Below are positions 34,058 to 43,713 of a stretch of DNA of 49,070 nt, piece by piece. The stretch lies in contig NZ_ML178728.1 of assembly GCF_004360155.1 (NCBI RefSeq), forward strand, positions 609-49,678, given 5' to 3'. Origin of the DNA: Paraglaciecola marina (GTDB taxonomy: Bacteria > Pseudomonadota > Gammaproteobacteria > Enterobacterales > Alteromonadaceae). Every line of letters starts with the position of its first letter. The first letter of the stretch is position 1. Under the pieces are notes generated by a model. That model had not been told where the DNA came from. It ran no database searches and was given only the letters and a program-made list of their open reading frames with translations. Both the position numbers and the translations under genes were made by a program.

Positions 34058-35272
34058 ATGTCCTCACCAGAGCATATTAAACAACCATTAACTAAGCCTG
34101 ATATAGGTTTAAGTGAGTTTGTAGCGCTAATGGCGGTAATGACCTCATTGGTTGCTTTGAGCATAGACGCAATGCTGCCTGCCTTACATCACATTGGCCA
34201 AGACCTACAGATTAATAATGCCCAAGATACACATCTTATTGTGTCTATGTTTTTCATTGGAATGGGTTTTGGCCAGCTTTATTACGGGCCAGTATCAGAT
34301 GATAAAGGAAGGCGTTATGCCATTTTATCTGGATTAATAATTTTCGCTATTGGTTCGGTCATTTGTATGTTGGCTGAGTCGTTAACCGTTATGTTGGTGG
34401 GCCGTGTTATTCAGGCATTTGGAGTGTCAGGCCCTAGGATCGCAGCTTTGGCGGTAATTCGCGACAAGTACGAAGGCGAAGCCATGGCGCGTGTTATGTC
34501 TTTTATCATGATGGTGTTTATTTTAGTGCCTATGGTCGCCCCAAGTTTTGGTCAAGCCATTATGTTTTGGGCGTCGTGGCGACATATTTTTTCTTCATTT
34601 TTATTAATTGGATTACTAGTAGGCTTGTGGTTTTTCATTCGCCAGCCAGAAACCCTACCAAAAGAAATGCGCCAACCATTTAGTTGGCCACAGCTTTGGC
34701 AGTCAAGTAAGTTTATTTTGACCCACAAGTTAGTGATGTTTTACACCCTATCTATGGGGCTATCTTTCGGGGCTTTTTTGGCATACATCAGCGCCTCACA
34801 AACAATCTTTCAACATATTTATGATGCAGGTGAGCTGTTCCCTTTGTATTTTGCGTTATTGGCCTTTTCCATCGGTTTTGCCTCTTTTATTAACGGTACA
34901 TTAGTGATGCGTTTAGGTATGCGAACCTTATGTACTTGGGCAATGATAGGTTGGTTAATATTCTCCTCATTGTTGCTTACTTTATGTTGGTTTTACGCCG
35001 GTATTCCACCCATGTGGATGTTTGTGTCTGTGTTGTTTTGTGCTTTTTTCTGTATAGGTATTTTGTTCGGTAATATTAACGCTATGGCCATGCAACCCTT
35101 GGGCAGCATGGCTGGTTTGGGCGCTGCTATTATTGGTTCGTTAAGTAGTTTGTTTTCGGTGCCTATCGCAGTATTTATAGGGGGCTTTATTGAGCAGACA
35201 GTTACACCTATTGCGGTAGGGTTTTGTGTGTTTGGGTTGATTTCTTTTGTATTTTATTGGAAAGCGGAATAG
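34058..35272 (+). CDS. Bcr/CflA-type MFS drug exporter
   Basis: 404 residues with twelve predicted membrane helices. DAMLPALHHIGQDL in the first helix region, GQLYYGPVSDDKGRR (MFS motif A, about residues 72-86) and RVIQAFGVSGPRIAALAVIRD are typical of the Bcr/CflA multidrug group of the DHA1 family. It would be a proton-coupled exporter in the inner membrane. It stands alone after the peptidase terminator; nothing ties it functionally to its neighbours. Confidence 0.9.
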   Translation: MSSPEHIKQPLTKPDIGLSEFVALMAVMTSLVALSIDAMLPALHHIGQDLQINNAQDTHLIVSMFFIGMGFGQLYYGPVSDDKGRRYAILSGLIIFAIGSVICMLAESLTVMLVGRVIQAFGVSGPRIAALAVIRDKYEGEAMARVMSFIMMVFILVPMVAPSFGQAIMFWASWRHIFSSFLLIGLLVGLWFFIRQPETLPKEMRQPFSWPQLWQSSKFILTHKLVMFYTLSMGLSFGAFLAYISASQTIFQHIYDAGELFPLYFALLAFSIGFASFINGTLVMRLGMRTLCTWAMIGWLIFSSLLLTLCWFYAGIPPMWMFVSVLFCAFFCIGILFGNINAMAMQPLGSMAGLGAAIIGSLSSLFSVPIAVFIGGFIEQTVTPIAVGFCVFGLISFVFYWKAE

Positions 35273-35475
35273 CCCTTCCTTACTCAAATATTAATGATGT
35301 TTACTGGTGGACTGTTCATCTTTGGTTCAGGAATTACTTGTTAGTCTAAGTTTAAGCCTTGTGGCTTCAATTTGAACCTTCACTGTTCAGTTTTAGGCGC
35401 TTTGTAACAAGTTGTTCATGTTAAGTGAGTTACTTAGCGCTTTTTTACCTTATTTCTTTCCTCTTAAAACATTCT

Positions 35476-35802
35476 TTATTCTACCAACCGAAATTGTGGA
35501 GCGGTATTTTGAATTATTTCGACCTGCTTAGATGATTTAAGACCATTTTTAATGCGATCGTAGCTAATGTTTTTCATTCCCATAGACTGACAAAACTTAT
35601 AGATAGTTAGAAAGTCCTCTTTAGTTAAGTCTTCATCATTGATTGATAAGTGCGAGTCAATATACATTTGATCACCATTGGCAGTAAGGTTAGCGATTGC
35701 AGAGTAAGGGTCTCCGTGATTTTTTACTTTTAAGGCCCTGACCATTTTGACTTCGAAAATCCAGTCACCTACCTGAGATAGACGCGATATTGGTTGATTC
35801 AT
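35476..35802 (-). CDS. Hypothetical protein, 108 aa
   Basis: I do not recognise a family. The protein is soluble and mixed alpha/beta in character, with no signal peptide or membrane helix and no cysteine pairs. A GGAA ribosome site sits 8 bases before the ATG. It is an orphan gene between the MFS exporter (convergent) and ilvC. The segment DEDLTKEDFLTIYKFCQSMG and the following basic helix resemble nothing I can name. Real coding is supported by the start context and normal composition, not by homology. Confidence 0.6.
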   Translation of the reverse strand: MNQPISRLSQVGDWIFEVKMVRALKVKNHGDPYSAIANLTANGDQMYIDSHLSINDEDLTKEDFLTIYKFCQSMGMKNISYDRIKNGLKSSKQVEIIQNTAPQFRLVE

Positions 35803-36082
35803 TTAATGTTCCGATTTACTAGATGAGCGCCTGAATGATTACGCATAAATTTTAATATAAAGCTAAGCTAGAGCAATTGGCGCGCCAAGGTGTTAGCCCT
35901 TTAAAAACAAAGAGCTAGTGTTGAGAATAACTATTTTTAGTCTGCTTCTAGTAACAAACAATAAACACTTTATAAATGCTTAAAATTTATGGTTTATTTT
36001 TCTTCCCTGTAATTGAGTTGCCAGCGATTTTTTATTGCGTATTGCTGTATCAATATGAATACGATTATTTTATTTTCCCATA
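35803..36082. other. AT-rich intergenic stretch with a 12-bp palindrome
   Basis: There is no gene here. It contains the 5' region of the hypothetical gene and the perfect palindrome TTGGCGCGCCAA (35877-35888), which contains an AscI site and may be chance. The ilvC terminator and hairpins occupy the right side. Confidence 0.5.
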
Positions 36083-36107
36083 AAAAAGCCCAACCATAAG
36101 GTTGGGC
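36083..36107 (-). terminator. Rho-independent terminator of ilvC
   Basis: Read on the minus strand, GCCCAACC-TTAT-GGTTGGGC is followed by TTTTTT. It is a strong, classic terminator about 75 bases past the ilvC stop. Confidence 0.9.
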
Positions 36108-36114
36108 AACAGGG

Positions 36115-36142
36115 AAGTGTTAGGCCAAAGGCTTTAACACTT
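36115..36142. repeat. Hairpin between ilvC stop and its terminator
   Basis: AAGTGTTA (115-122) pairs with TAACACTT (135-142), with an inner GCC/GGC pair. It sits between the stop codon and the terminator and may protect the mRNA 3' end. Confidence 0.55.
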
Positions 36143-36179
36143 TTACGACAGAAATCGTCAGTGTTAAGTCAGATAAATT

Positions 36180-37664
36180 CTATGCTGACTCAACAATTGT
36201 TTTCATATCAGTCATGTAACCACGTAAGGTTGCGCCTATTGTTTCAACGCCGCTTTCACGGATTTCTTTATTGATATCAACTAATTTTTTGTTGTCTACG
36301 CTGTTCGTTGCAGTTGTGTATGCTTTACCGATTAAATCAGTGCCGATATTTGGCATTAGTTTCTCGCGTAAAATTGGCACTGCAGCGTTAGCAAATAAAT
36401 AGTTACCGTATTCGGCAGTATCAGAGATAACTACATTCATTTCGTACAAACGCTTACGTGCGATTGTGTTAGAAATAAGCGGAGTTTCGTGAAGTGATTC
36501 GTAGTATGCGGATTCTGGTAAAATTCCAGCTTCAACCATCACATCAAACGCTAGTTCAACACCGGCTTTGATCATTGCGACTAAGAAAACACCGTGGTCG
36601 AAGTATTCTTGTTCATCGATAGTGCCAGCAAACTCAGGTGCATTTTCAAAACCGGTCTCGCCAGTTTCTTCACGCCATTTAAGTAAGTTAGCATCGCCGT
36701 TAGCCCAGTCTTCCATCATAGTGCGAGAAAATTCACCGCTTATGATGTCATCTTGGTGCTTACCAAATAAGTCACCTAACAATACTTTTAATTCGTCAGC
36801 TAATTCAAACGCTTTGATTTTTGCAGGGTTAGACAAGCGGTCCATCATGTTAGTTACACCACCGATTTTAAGTGCTTCGGTGATAGTTTCTAAACCGTCT
36901 TGGATAAGTTTACCTGCGTAGCCAGCGTCGATGCCGTCAGCAATCATTTTTTCGTAGCCTAAGATAGCTGCAACTTGTTGCATACCACATAGAATAGTTT
37001 GCTCACCCATTAAGTCAGACTTAACTTCAGCAACAAATGAAGATTCAAGAACACCTGCACGGTCACCACCTGTAGCAGATGCTAATGCTTTAGCGATATC
37101 CCAACCTTGGCCTTGAGGGTCGTTTTCTGGATGAACAGCGATAAGAGTTGGTACACCAAATCCACGCTTATATTCTTCACGTACTTCAGTACCTGGACAC
37201 TTAGGGGCACACATTACAACAGTAATGTCTGAACGAATTTGTTGGCCTTCTTCAACAATATTGAAACCGTGTGAATAACCTAAAGTTGCACCTTGTTGCA
37301 TTAACGGCATAACCGCTTCAACGACACTTGAGTGCTGCTTATCTGGGGTAAGGTTATAAACGATGTCAGCTGTTGGAATAAGCTCTTGGTAAGTACCAAC
37401 AGTAAAACCATTGTCGCTAGCACGTTGGAACGAATCACGCTTTTCATCAATTGCAGCTTGGCGTAGTGCATAAGAGATGTTTAAACCAGAGTCACGCATG
37501 TTCAAACCTTGGTTTAAACCTTGCGCACCACAGCCTACTATGACGATTTTCTTACCTTTAAGAAAATCACAACCAGTAGAGAATTCTGAACGTTGCATAA
37601 AACGACAGCGACCAATTTGGTCTAATTGCTGACGTAGCGATAATGTATTGAAATAATTTGCCAT
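36180..37664 (-). CDS. ilvC: Ketol-acid reductoisomerase, long (class II) form
   Basis: Second step of isoleucine/valine synthesis: NADPH- and Mg-dependent isomeroreduction of acetolactate and acetohydroxybutyrate. At 494 residues it is the long, E. coli-like form with a duplicated C-terminal domain. The nucleotide-binding region has [32 protein letters not shown]; further blocks are [12 protein letters not shown] and [16 protein letters not shown]. It is divergent from ilvY, the classical arrangement in gammaproteobacteria, where IlvY activates ilvC when substrate is present. Confidence 0.98.
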   Translation of the reverse strand: MANYFNTLSLRQQLDQIGRCRFMQRSEFSTGCDFLKGKKIVIVGCGAQGLNQGLNMRDSGLNISYALRQAAIDEKRDSFQRASDNGFTVGTYQELIPTADIVYNLTPDKQHSSVVEAVMPLMQQGATLGYSHGFNIVEEGQQIRSDITVVMCAPKCPGTEVREEYKRGFGVPTLIAVHPENDPQGQGWDIAKALASATGGDRAGVLESSFVAEVKSDLMGEQTILCGMQQVAAILGYEKMIADGIDAGYAGKLIQDGLETITEALKIGGVTNMMDRLSNPAKIKAFELADELKVLLGDLFGKHQDDIISGEFSRTMMEDWANGDANLLKWREETGETGFENAPEFAGTIDEQEYFDHGVFLVAMIKAGVELAFDVMVEAGILPESAYYESLHETPLISNTIARKRLYEMNVVISDTAEYGNYLFANAAVPILREKLMPNIGTDLIGKAYTTATNSVDNKKLVDINKEIRESGVETIGATLRGYMTDMKTIVESA

Positions 37665-37757
37665 CTAAAAAATCCTAATCTTTTCTGTGTAAATGAGTCT
37701 TTTCATTTACGATGGTGAGATAATAGACAATGTTCTTTGTTGTTTAAAATGATATAT

Positions 37758-37790
37758 TTGCAATGTAGTGTTTCATTAAATGCAATATTG
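37758..37790. promoter_or_regulatory. Probable IlvY operator region between ilvC and ilvY
   Basis: TTGCAAT (37758-37764) and TGCAATATTG (37781-37790) repeat a TGCAAT core about two helical turns apart in the short divergent region. Tandem operators in this position fit the known IlvY mode of action; the exact site is inferred. Confidence 0.4.
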
Positions 37791-37809
37791 TGTGGCTGGG
37801 GGAAGTCGA

Positions 37810-38664
37810 TTGGATATACGTAGCTTAGAATTATTTCAGCATCTGGCAACTAGCTTGCATTTTAGTCGTACCGCACAAGCCAAGTTTGTAAGCCCTTCTA
37901 CCTTAAGCCGTTCTATTCAGCGTTTAGAAGATGAATGCGGTACACCACTATTTGTGAGGGATAATCGCAAGGTAAAACTTACGGCGGCAGGTTCTAGTTT
38001 GTTGGGGTTTAGCCAACAAATGTTGAGTGAATGGAAGAAGGTGCAAACCCAATTGCAACAGTCTCATCAACAATTGCAAGGTGAACTTAGTGTGTATTGC
38101 TCGGTTACCGCTAGCCAAAGTCATTTACCTAACTTATTGGATCATTTTCGACATAAATATCCACAAATTGAAATCAAGCTCGCCACTGGGGACCCTGCTT
38201 TATCTGTTATAAAGGTGATGCAACAAGACGCAGATGCAGCGATTGCGATTCATACTCCAGATTTTCCAAAAGAACTACACTTTTTGCCCTTAGGTGAAGT
38301 GCCTTTAGTCTTAATTGCCCCCAAAGACACATTATTAACTCGGCTAGAACAAGTAGATTGGCGAACTCACGCCATGGTGTTGCCAGAATCTGGTCCATCA
38401 AAACGAATTGTGCATCACTGGCTAACCGAACAAGGTATTCGCCCCCGTGTATACGCTAAAGTAGCGGGTAATGAAGCAATAGTCAGCATGGTGGCCTTAG
38501 GCTGTGGTTTAGCCATTGTGCCGCAAATAGTGTTGGATCACTCTTCAGTTGGCCAAAAGGTAAACCGTATTTCACTCACTAATATTGAACCTTACCAGCT
38601 AGGCTTGTGCTGTTTACTAAAGCGCGTGGATGAGCCTGTGATTAAAGCCCTGTTTACCCTATAG
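37810..38664 (+). CDS. ilvY: LysR-type regulator IlvY
   Basis: 284 residues from a TTG start at 37810, chosen because LDIRSLELFQHLATSLHFSRTA aligns with the IlvY N-terminus and GGGGGAAG lies 5 bases upstream; an in-frame ATG at 37780 would add ten residues. The winged HTH (SPSTLSRSIQRLEDECGTPLF, about 34-54) is followed by a substrate-binding domain. IlvY senses acetolactate/acetohydroxybutyrate and activates divergent ilvC. Confidence 0.93.
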   Translation: MDIRSLELFQHLATSLHFSRTAQAKFVSPSTLSRSIQRLEDECGTPLFVRDNRKVKLTAAGSSLLGFSQQMLSEWKKVQTQLQQSHQQLQGELSVYCSVTASQSHLPNLLDHFRHKYPQIEIKLATGDPALSVIKVMQQDADAAIAIHTPDFPKELHFLPLGEVPLVLIAPKDTLLTRLEQVDWRTHAMVLPESGPSKRIVHHWLTEQGIRPRVYAKVAGNEAIVSMVALGCGLAIVPQIVLDHSSVGQKVNRISLTNIEPYQLGLCCLLKRVDEPVIKALFTL

Positions 38665-38831
38665 TTAATAACTTTTGTTTCGCTATTATGTTTATGAGCC
38701 TGCTGGAATTTCGTACACATGCAAAGTACACATTTCATTTTCAATGGGTTTAACCACACATCCACCTTCAGAGGTAAGGTGTTTAATTTACATCTTTTGA
38801 GTTTTAAATTACTTAAAGCCTTAGCAAACTA

Positions 38832-38848
38832 AAACCGAGAGACGGTTT
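38832..38848 (-). terminator. Weak terminator at the end of the TSUP permease gene
   Basis: On the minus strand, AAACCG-TCTCT-CGGTTT starts directly after the stop codon of the permease gene and is followed by a short TAG/TTT stretch. Weak, but placed correctly. Confidence 0.4.
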
Positions 38849-39628
38849 CTACAAAATAAACTTATAGACTAAAGTGCCCATGAGTAAGGTCATGGAAACA
38901 CTCAAGGTTGTTTTTACAACTTTAGGGCCATGCTTGATGGCTGAGCTACTACCAATATGATTACCTACGAGGTTGGCTATAATTAATGGAATTGCCAACA
39001 TGTACAGAACTTTTCCGGCTATCATAAAGGCCATTAACGCCCCCACATTGCTAGAGAAATTTAACAGTTTAGAGTTGGCAGAAGCAGTAACTAAATCAAA
39101 GCGTAAAATAAGATGCAGTGCTAGGATTAAAAAACTACCTGTACCAGGCCCAAAGAACCCATCATAAAATCCTATAACAAAAACGATAATTGGTACTATT
39201 AGGTAAACTTGTAACTTCGTTAAATTTATTAGATGTGCAGCATGATTTTTTTTAGGAAGAAGTGACAGCATGATGCCAAATGGTAATAGTGCAATAATAA
39301 TTTTTGCTACGACTTCAGGTTCGAACATCAGGATCATTTCTGCCCCAAAATAAGAGCCCAGTAATCCACTAGGTATACCTGTAGCCACCATATTCCAAAT
39401 GACCTTTTTATTTTTCACAAAGTTGCGGATTGCAGCCAAGGTGCCAAAGGTACTAACTAGTTTGCCTTGACCTAAAGCGACTTGTGGGGGTAAACCTGCC
39501 AAGATAAAAGAAGGTAACAAAATAAGCCCTCCCCCCCCAGCAACGCTATCGATAAATCCAGCAACAAAACATGCAAGAATTAGCGCTCCAAGTACCCATA
39601 AAGATAGGTCTATATTTAATAACTCCAT
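38849..39628 (-). CDS. TSUP (TauE/SafE) family permease
   Basis: 259 residues with about eight membrane helices. GFIDSVAGGGGLILLPSFILAGLPP near the N-terminus and PGTGSFLILAL in the second half are the duplicated TSUP signature. Family members export sulfite, sulfonates or organic acids; the substrate is unknown here. It starts 15 bases after the dehydrogenase gene stop, so the two form a pair, opposite a MocR regulator. A run of eight C at 39531-39538 encodes part of the glycine stretch. Confidence 0.88.
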   Translation of the reverse strand: MELLNIDLSLWVLGALILACFVAGFIDSVAGGGGLILLPSFILAGLPPQVALGQGKLVSTFGTLAAIRNFVKNKKVIWNMVATGIPSGLLGSYFGAEMILMFEPEVVAKIIIALLPFGIMLSLLPKKNHAAHLINLTKLQVYLIVPIIVFVIGFYDGFFGPGTGSFLILALHLILRFDLVTASANSKLLNFSSNVGALMAFMIAGKVLYMLAIPLIIANLVGNHIGSSSAIKHGPKVVKTTLSVSMTLLMGTLVYKFIL

Positions 39629-39643
39629 TAATGCTTGTGCCTA

Positions 39644-40561
39644 TTATTTAATTGTATTTTTGTCGGTTTGAAGTGATTTTACTAAGGCTGAAGTATCTAA
39701 GCGCCCCATCCCCTTTTGTTGCAATGCTTGGTATTGATTATCGACTTTAGCGGTAAGTGGCAGAGCTAGTTGGTGTTTGGCTGCTTCTTCTAGGCAAATG
39801 CTTAAGTCTTTATGCATCCAATCAATAGCAAAACCGAAGTCGAACTTGTCTTCAGACATGGTTTCAAGCCTGTTTTCCATTTGCCAAGAGCCAGCCGCGC
39901 CATGTTTTAAGGTGTCTACTAATTGAGGGATATCAAGGCCCACTTTTTGGGCAAGCAATAGGGCTTCACTTAAACCTGACAAAACACCAGCTATACATAT
40001 TTGATTGACCATTTTGGTCCTTTGACCTTGGCCTGTTTCTCCCATCAATTGTATTTGTTTGGCAAAGCTTTGTATTATTGGTTTTGCAGTATCAAAGATG
40101 GCATTTTTACCTCCACACATAACAGTGAGCTGACCATTTTCCGCACCTGCTTGGCCTCCAGAGACCGGAGCATCAATAAATTCGCATCCAGCATCTTCGC
40201 ATTTTGCTTTAAGTTCTAACGCAAGCTCTGCTGATGTAGTGGTGTGATCTACTAATATTGCACCTTGCTTCATACCAGCAAGCGCGCCGTTGTCTCCTAA
40301 AACCACTTCACGAACATCCTTATCGTTTCCTACGCATATAAAAACAATGTCTTTATTAATGGCTGCTTTTTTGGGTGTAAGTGCGTACTCACCATTGTGT
40401 TTGTCTGCCCATTTTTTTGCTTTAGACTCTGAGCGATTAAACACAGTAGTAGGGTAACCAGATGTTTGCAGGTGTCCTGCCATTGGGTAGCCCATTGCGC
40501 CTAGCCCGATAAAAGCCGCTGTTAGGTTATTTGTTTTAGGTAAATTATCTTTATGGATCAT
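39644..40561 (-). CDS. Beta-hydroxyacid dehydrogenase (3-hydroxyisobutyrate/tartronate semialdehyde reductase family)
   Basis: 305 residues. N-terminal Rossmann motif GLGAMGYPMAGHL, substrate-binding DAPVSGGQAGAENGQLTVM (about 125-143), catalytic lysine in KMVNQ (about 175) and C-terminal cofactor segment KDLSICLEEA. This family covers 3-hydroxyisobutyrate, tartronate semialdehyde, serine and sulfolactaldehyde enzymes, which cannot be separated by eye. The ATG at 40561 is preferred over the GTG at 40567. Coupled with the TSUP exporter it may make or oxidise a small acid that is exported. Confidence 0.88.
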   Translation of the reverse strand: MIHKDNLPKTNNLTAAFIGLGAMGYPMAGHLQTSGYPTTVFNRSESKAKKWADKHNGEYALTPKKAAINKDIVFICVGNDKDVREVVLGDNGALAGMKQGAILVDHTTTSAELALELKAKCEDAGCEFIDAPVSGGQAGAENGQLTVMCGGKNAIFDTAKPIIQSFAKQIQLMGETGQGQRTKMVNQICIAGVLSGLSEALLLAQKVGLDIPQLVDTLKHGAAGSWQMENRLETMSEDKFDFGFAIDWMHKDLSICLEEAAKHQLALPLTAKVDNQYQALQQKGMGRLDTSALVKSLQTDKNTIK

Positions 40562-40610
40562 GATCACGCCTACTTTTGGGTTTATTTACTAATTTAAAAA
40601 ATAAATGAAC

Positions 40611-40727
40611 TATGTCATTTTTATTATTTTAAAGTTCCATATTATAGTGGTTTTACTATTCTTATCCTGATAACACAGCGCTTTATATAACTATGTCTAA
40701 AGTAATACTCAAATTGACATATGTCAA
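40611..40727. promoter_or_regulatory. Divergent control region with TATGTCA half-sites and a 14-bp palindrome
   Basis: TTGACATATGTCAA (40714-40727) is a perfect palindrome whose left half is a consensus -35 box; TTGTAT follows after 17 bases (40737-40742), giving a plausible MocR-gene promoter. The half TATGTCA recurs at 40611-40617 near the dehydrogenase start. A regulator bound here could control both directions and its own gene. Confidence 0.5.
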
Positions 40728-40818
40728 TAATGCTTTTTGTATATTACTTGAATATATCAAAATTGAATTTATGCTTTGGTATCGCTACCATAATCTTTTA
40801 TTTGCAGTATTTGATGCC

Positions 40819-42168
40819 ATGAAGCCCCCAAAATACATAGAAATATCTAACATTATTGAGAAAAGGATTGACCTAGGGCAATACGCTAAAGGGAGTAAAC
40901 TTCCTACTCATAGAGCGTTGGCTCAAGAGTTAGATACAACAGCGGTCACAGTCTCAAAGGCCTATCAAACTCTAGCTACAGCGGGAAAGATTGAGTCTTT
41001 TGTGGGGCGTGGCAGTTTTGTTTATGACGACAAACCACTATCCCAAGTTATTCGCTCTGGTGATGCTGATAACGAGTTTAACCTATCCATATTACAGCCT
41101 TGCATGTCGCACAACGTAAAAAGGCTGCACCATGAATTTCAAAATAGTTTTAATCAAGATTTTGATGCAAGGCTTTTCGAGTATGCAGAAGACTCTGGGT
41201 TACTAAAACATAGAGATATAGGCAGGCATTGGGCTGTTAAATATGGTTTAGATATGCCAAAAGTTGAGCAACTTCATTTAACTAATGGAGCACAGCATGG
41301 TTTATCTACACTCATTCAACTTTATACCCAAGCTGATGATCTTATAGCTGTTGAAGCACAAACCTACCCCGGTATTTTGTCTATAGCCAACTTTTTGGGG
41401 AGAAGGGTGGTAGGCATTCAAATGGACGAAAGTGGGATGTGCCCCAATGATTTAGCGCGGCAATTTAAACAGGAGAAACCTGCTCTTGTGATTGTTATTC
41501 CGTCACATCAAAATCCTACCGCCATCACTATGCCTACTCTTCGCCGTAAGCAAATTGCAGCGACTGTTTTAAAATACAACGCATGGCTAATCGAAGATGA
41601 TATTTATGGTTTTTTAAATGAAACCCCGTTACCAGCTATTAGTAATTTTGCTCCAGAGAATACATTTCATATTAGTAGCCTATCGAAGGCAGTAAGCCCA
41701 GGGATCCGCTGCGGATTTTTAAACTCACCTCTCTCTGAAGCTAAAAAAATAGCGGCCTTTTTAAGGGCAATGGTTTGGTTACCATCACCACTTTTATTTG
41801 AAACAGCCAGCAATTTGATTGAATCAGGGACGGCATTCAAATTAGCAGACCAACAAAAAGCTATTGCGATAAAGCGGCAAAAAATTGCGCAGAAAGTCCT
41901 GAATCAGTTTGAGTTGAATGCACAAGTGACTAGTTATCACTTATGGTTGACCTTACCTGGGCAGTGGAATGCCGACAGCTTTTGTCTTGCTGCTAAAAAC
42001 CAAGGGTTACTGGTGAGCAGTTCGACTTACTTTTGTGCTGATGGTAAGCCTATTGATAAAGTTCGTTTGTCTGTTATGGCTATAGATTCAGAGCCTAGAT
42101 TTTCGTTAGCACTTAAGAATTTAGCTCAACTTTTAGATACTTCACCCATGCAACATTCTCAGTTTTAA
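40819..42168 (+). CDS. MocR-type (GntR wHTH plus aminotransferase-like) regulator
   Basis: 449 residues from the preferred ATG. An N-terminal winged HTH (KGSKLPTHRALAQELDTTAVTVSKAYQTLATAGKIES, about 22-57) is joined to a fold-type I aminotransferase-like domain with IPSHQNPTAITM, EDDIYG and the PLP-lysine segment SSLSKAVSPGIRCGF. The frame opens at 40693, but a promoter-like -35/-10 pair at 40714-40742 lies inside it, so starts at 40771 or 40819 are more likely; 40819 leaves a normal MocR N-terminus. It is divergent from the dehydrogenase-TSUP pair and probably controls it. Confidence 0.9.
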   Translation: MKPPKYIEISNIIEKRIDLGQYAKGSKLPTHRALAQELDTTAVTVSKAYQTLATAGKIESFVGRGSFVYDDKPLSQVIRSGDADNEFNLSILQPCMSHNVKRLHHEFQNSFNQDFDARLFEYAEDSGLLKHRDIGRHWAVKYGLDMPKVEQLHLTNGAQHGLSTLIQLYTQADDLIAVEAQTYPGILSIANFLGRRVVGIQMDESGMCPNDLARQFKQEKPALVIVIPSHQNPTAITMPTLRRKQIAATVLKYNAWLIEDDIYGFLNETPLPAISNFAPENTFHISSLSKAVSPGIRCGFLNSPLSEAKKIAAFLRAMVWLPSPLLFETASNLIESGTAFKLADQQKAIAIKRQKIAQKVLNQFELNAQVTSYHLWLTLPGQWNADSFCLAAKNQGLLVSSSTYFCADGKPIDKVRLSVMAIDSEPRFSLALKNLAQLLDTSPMQHSQF

Positions 42169-42198
42169 TCTTTATGCAAAACCTTAGCGAGCCAAAAA

Positions 42199-43713
42199 TC
42201 AATTATTAGTTAACTGCACTAACATACGATCAAAGGCTCGGTAGTTTAGGGCTTCAGCTAAGTGGGATTTTTCTATTTGCGAGCAGTTCGCTAAGTCAGC
42301 AATGGTACGGGCAACTTTTAATACCCTGTGGTAAGTTCGTAACGATAGCCCCAGTTTTTCTACTGCGTTATGCAAGAATGCTTGGTCTGCTTTGCTTAGG
42401 GCGCAATGTTTTTCGATTTCTTTACTGCCTAGCTGTGCATTGGGTTTACCCCTTTGGTTTATTTGCAATTGGTGAGCCGTTACCACTCGGTCTCGCACCG
42501 TTTGGCTATTCTCTCCTCTCGATTTAACTTGTTCAGAAAAGTCGTTGTTAGGTAACTTGGGTACGTCTACTTGTAAGTCGATACGGTCTAGAAATGGCCC
42601 CGAAATACGGTTTAAATAACGTAATACTTGGTCACTACTGCTGCGGCCATCTTGCAAACTTCCGGTTGGACTTGGGTTCATTGCTGCCACCAATTGAAAA
42701 CGTGCCGGAAACTGCGCCTGCCTAGCCGCCCGTGAAATGCTGACCGAGCCTGACTCTAATGGCTCTCTTAGTACATCTAACACCTTACGGTCGAACTCAG
42801 GTAACTCATCTAGAAACAGCACACCATTGTGGGCCAGCGATATTTCACCAGGTCTAGGTACACTCCCTCCGCCGACTAAGGCAACGGCTGAACTAGTGTG
42901 GTGTGGATGGCGGTAGTTTCTTTGTTTCCAAGTGGCCGGGTCTACAGGCTTACCTACTATTGAATGAATAGCCGCTGAGGCTAAGGCCTCTTCATCTGAC
43001 ATGGGCGGTAGTATGGTGACTAAACGACTGGCTAACATGGTTTTACCTGTGCCAGGCGGCCCAGTAAATAATAAATTATGGCCCCCTGCTGCGGCTATTT
43101 CTAAGGCCCGTTTACCCGCTGCTTGACCGACAACATCTTGAAGGTCGTTTTCGTATTGGGACTCTTTTTGCGTAAACTCAGGCTGATAAAAATTAAGATT
43201 TTTTTGCCCAGCTATATGATGAAATACATCTAATAACTGATTAGATGCAAAAATCTTTGCACCATCGATTAAGGATGCCTCTGCTGCATTTTCTGCGGGT
43301 AGTACCACGGCTCTATTTGCTTTATGACAAGCATAAGTAAAAGGTAGTGCGCCTTTAATAGAGCGAATTTCACCTGATAATGCTAACTCGCCAGCCAGCT
43401 CTATGTTTTGCAATGAGTGTTCGGGTAATTGGCTGCTCGCAGCAATAATGCCAATGGCAATAGCTAAATCGAATCGAGCTCCCTCTTTAGGTAAATCAGC
43501 AGGGGCTAAATTCACAGTTATACGTTTAGCTGGGAATTCAAAACCAGAGTTAATAAGCGCACTGCGTACTCTGTCTTTAGCTTCGCGAACCGATGCTTCT
43601 GGTAAGCCTACTAAGTTAAAACAGGGCAGCCCATTGGCTAAATGTACCTCTACAGTTACGAGCGGTGCATCAATCCCTACACTGGCACGAGAATAAACGA
43701 TCGCTAAAGACAT
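42199..43713 (-). CDS. comM: YifB/ComM-family Mg-chelatase-like AAA+ ATPase
   Basis: 504 residues, full length. An N-terminal Lon-like domain (APLVTVEVHLANGLPCFNLVGLPEA) precedes the AAA+ core with Walker A FTGPPGTGKTMLA, Walker B LFLDELPEF, and the Mg-chelatase-type C-terminal domain. ComM in Vibrio and relatives is a branch-migration helicase acting in natural transformation; the E. coli homologue is yifB. It is convergent with the MocR gene (30-base gap) and faces away from the ilvD leader. Confidence 0.93.
   Translation of the reverse strand: MSLAIVYSRASVGIDAPLVTVEVHLANGLPCFNLVGLPEASVREAKDRVRSALINSGFEFPAKRITVNLAPADLPKEGARFDLAIAIGIIAASSQLPEHSLQNIELAGELALSGEIRSIKGALPFTYACHKANRAVVLPAENAAEASLIDGAKIFASNQLLDVFHHIAGQKNLNFYQPEFTQKESQYENDLQDVVGQAAGKRALEIAAAGGHNLLFTGPPGTGKTMLASRLVTILPPMSDEEALASAAIHSIVGKPVDPATWKQRNYRHPHHTSSAVALVGGGSVPRPGEISLAHNGVLFLDELPEFDRKVLDVLREPLESGSVSISRAARQAQFPARFQLVAAMNPSPTGSLQDGRSSSDQVLRYLNRISGPFLDRIDLQVDVPKLPNNDFSEQVKSRGENSQTVRDRVVTAHQLQINQRGKPNAQLGSKEIEKHCALSKADQAFLHNAVEKLGLSLRTYHRVLKVARTIADLANCSQIEKSHLAEALNYRAFDRMLVQLTNN

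Noticed and set aside
35877-35888. Perfect palindrome TTGGCGCGCCAA as an operator
   Set aside because: No second copy, no promoter nearby and no regulator gene beside it; a single 12-bp palindrome can occur by chance.
39531-39538. Run of eight C in the TSUP permease gene as a phase-variation tract
   Set aside because: It encodes the conserved glycine stretch (VAGGGGLI) of the family, so family constraint explains it; no sign of a shifted frame.
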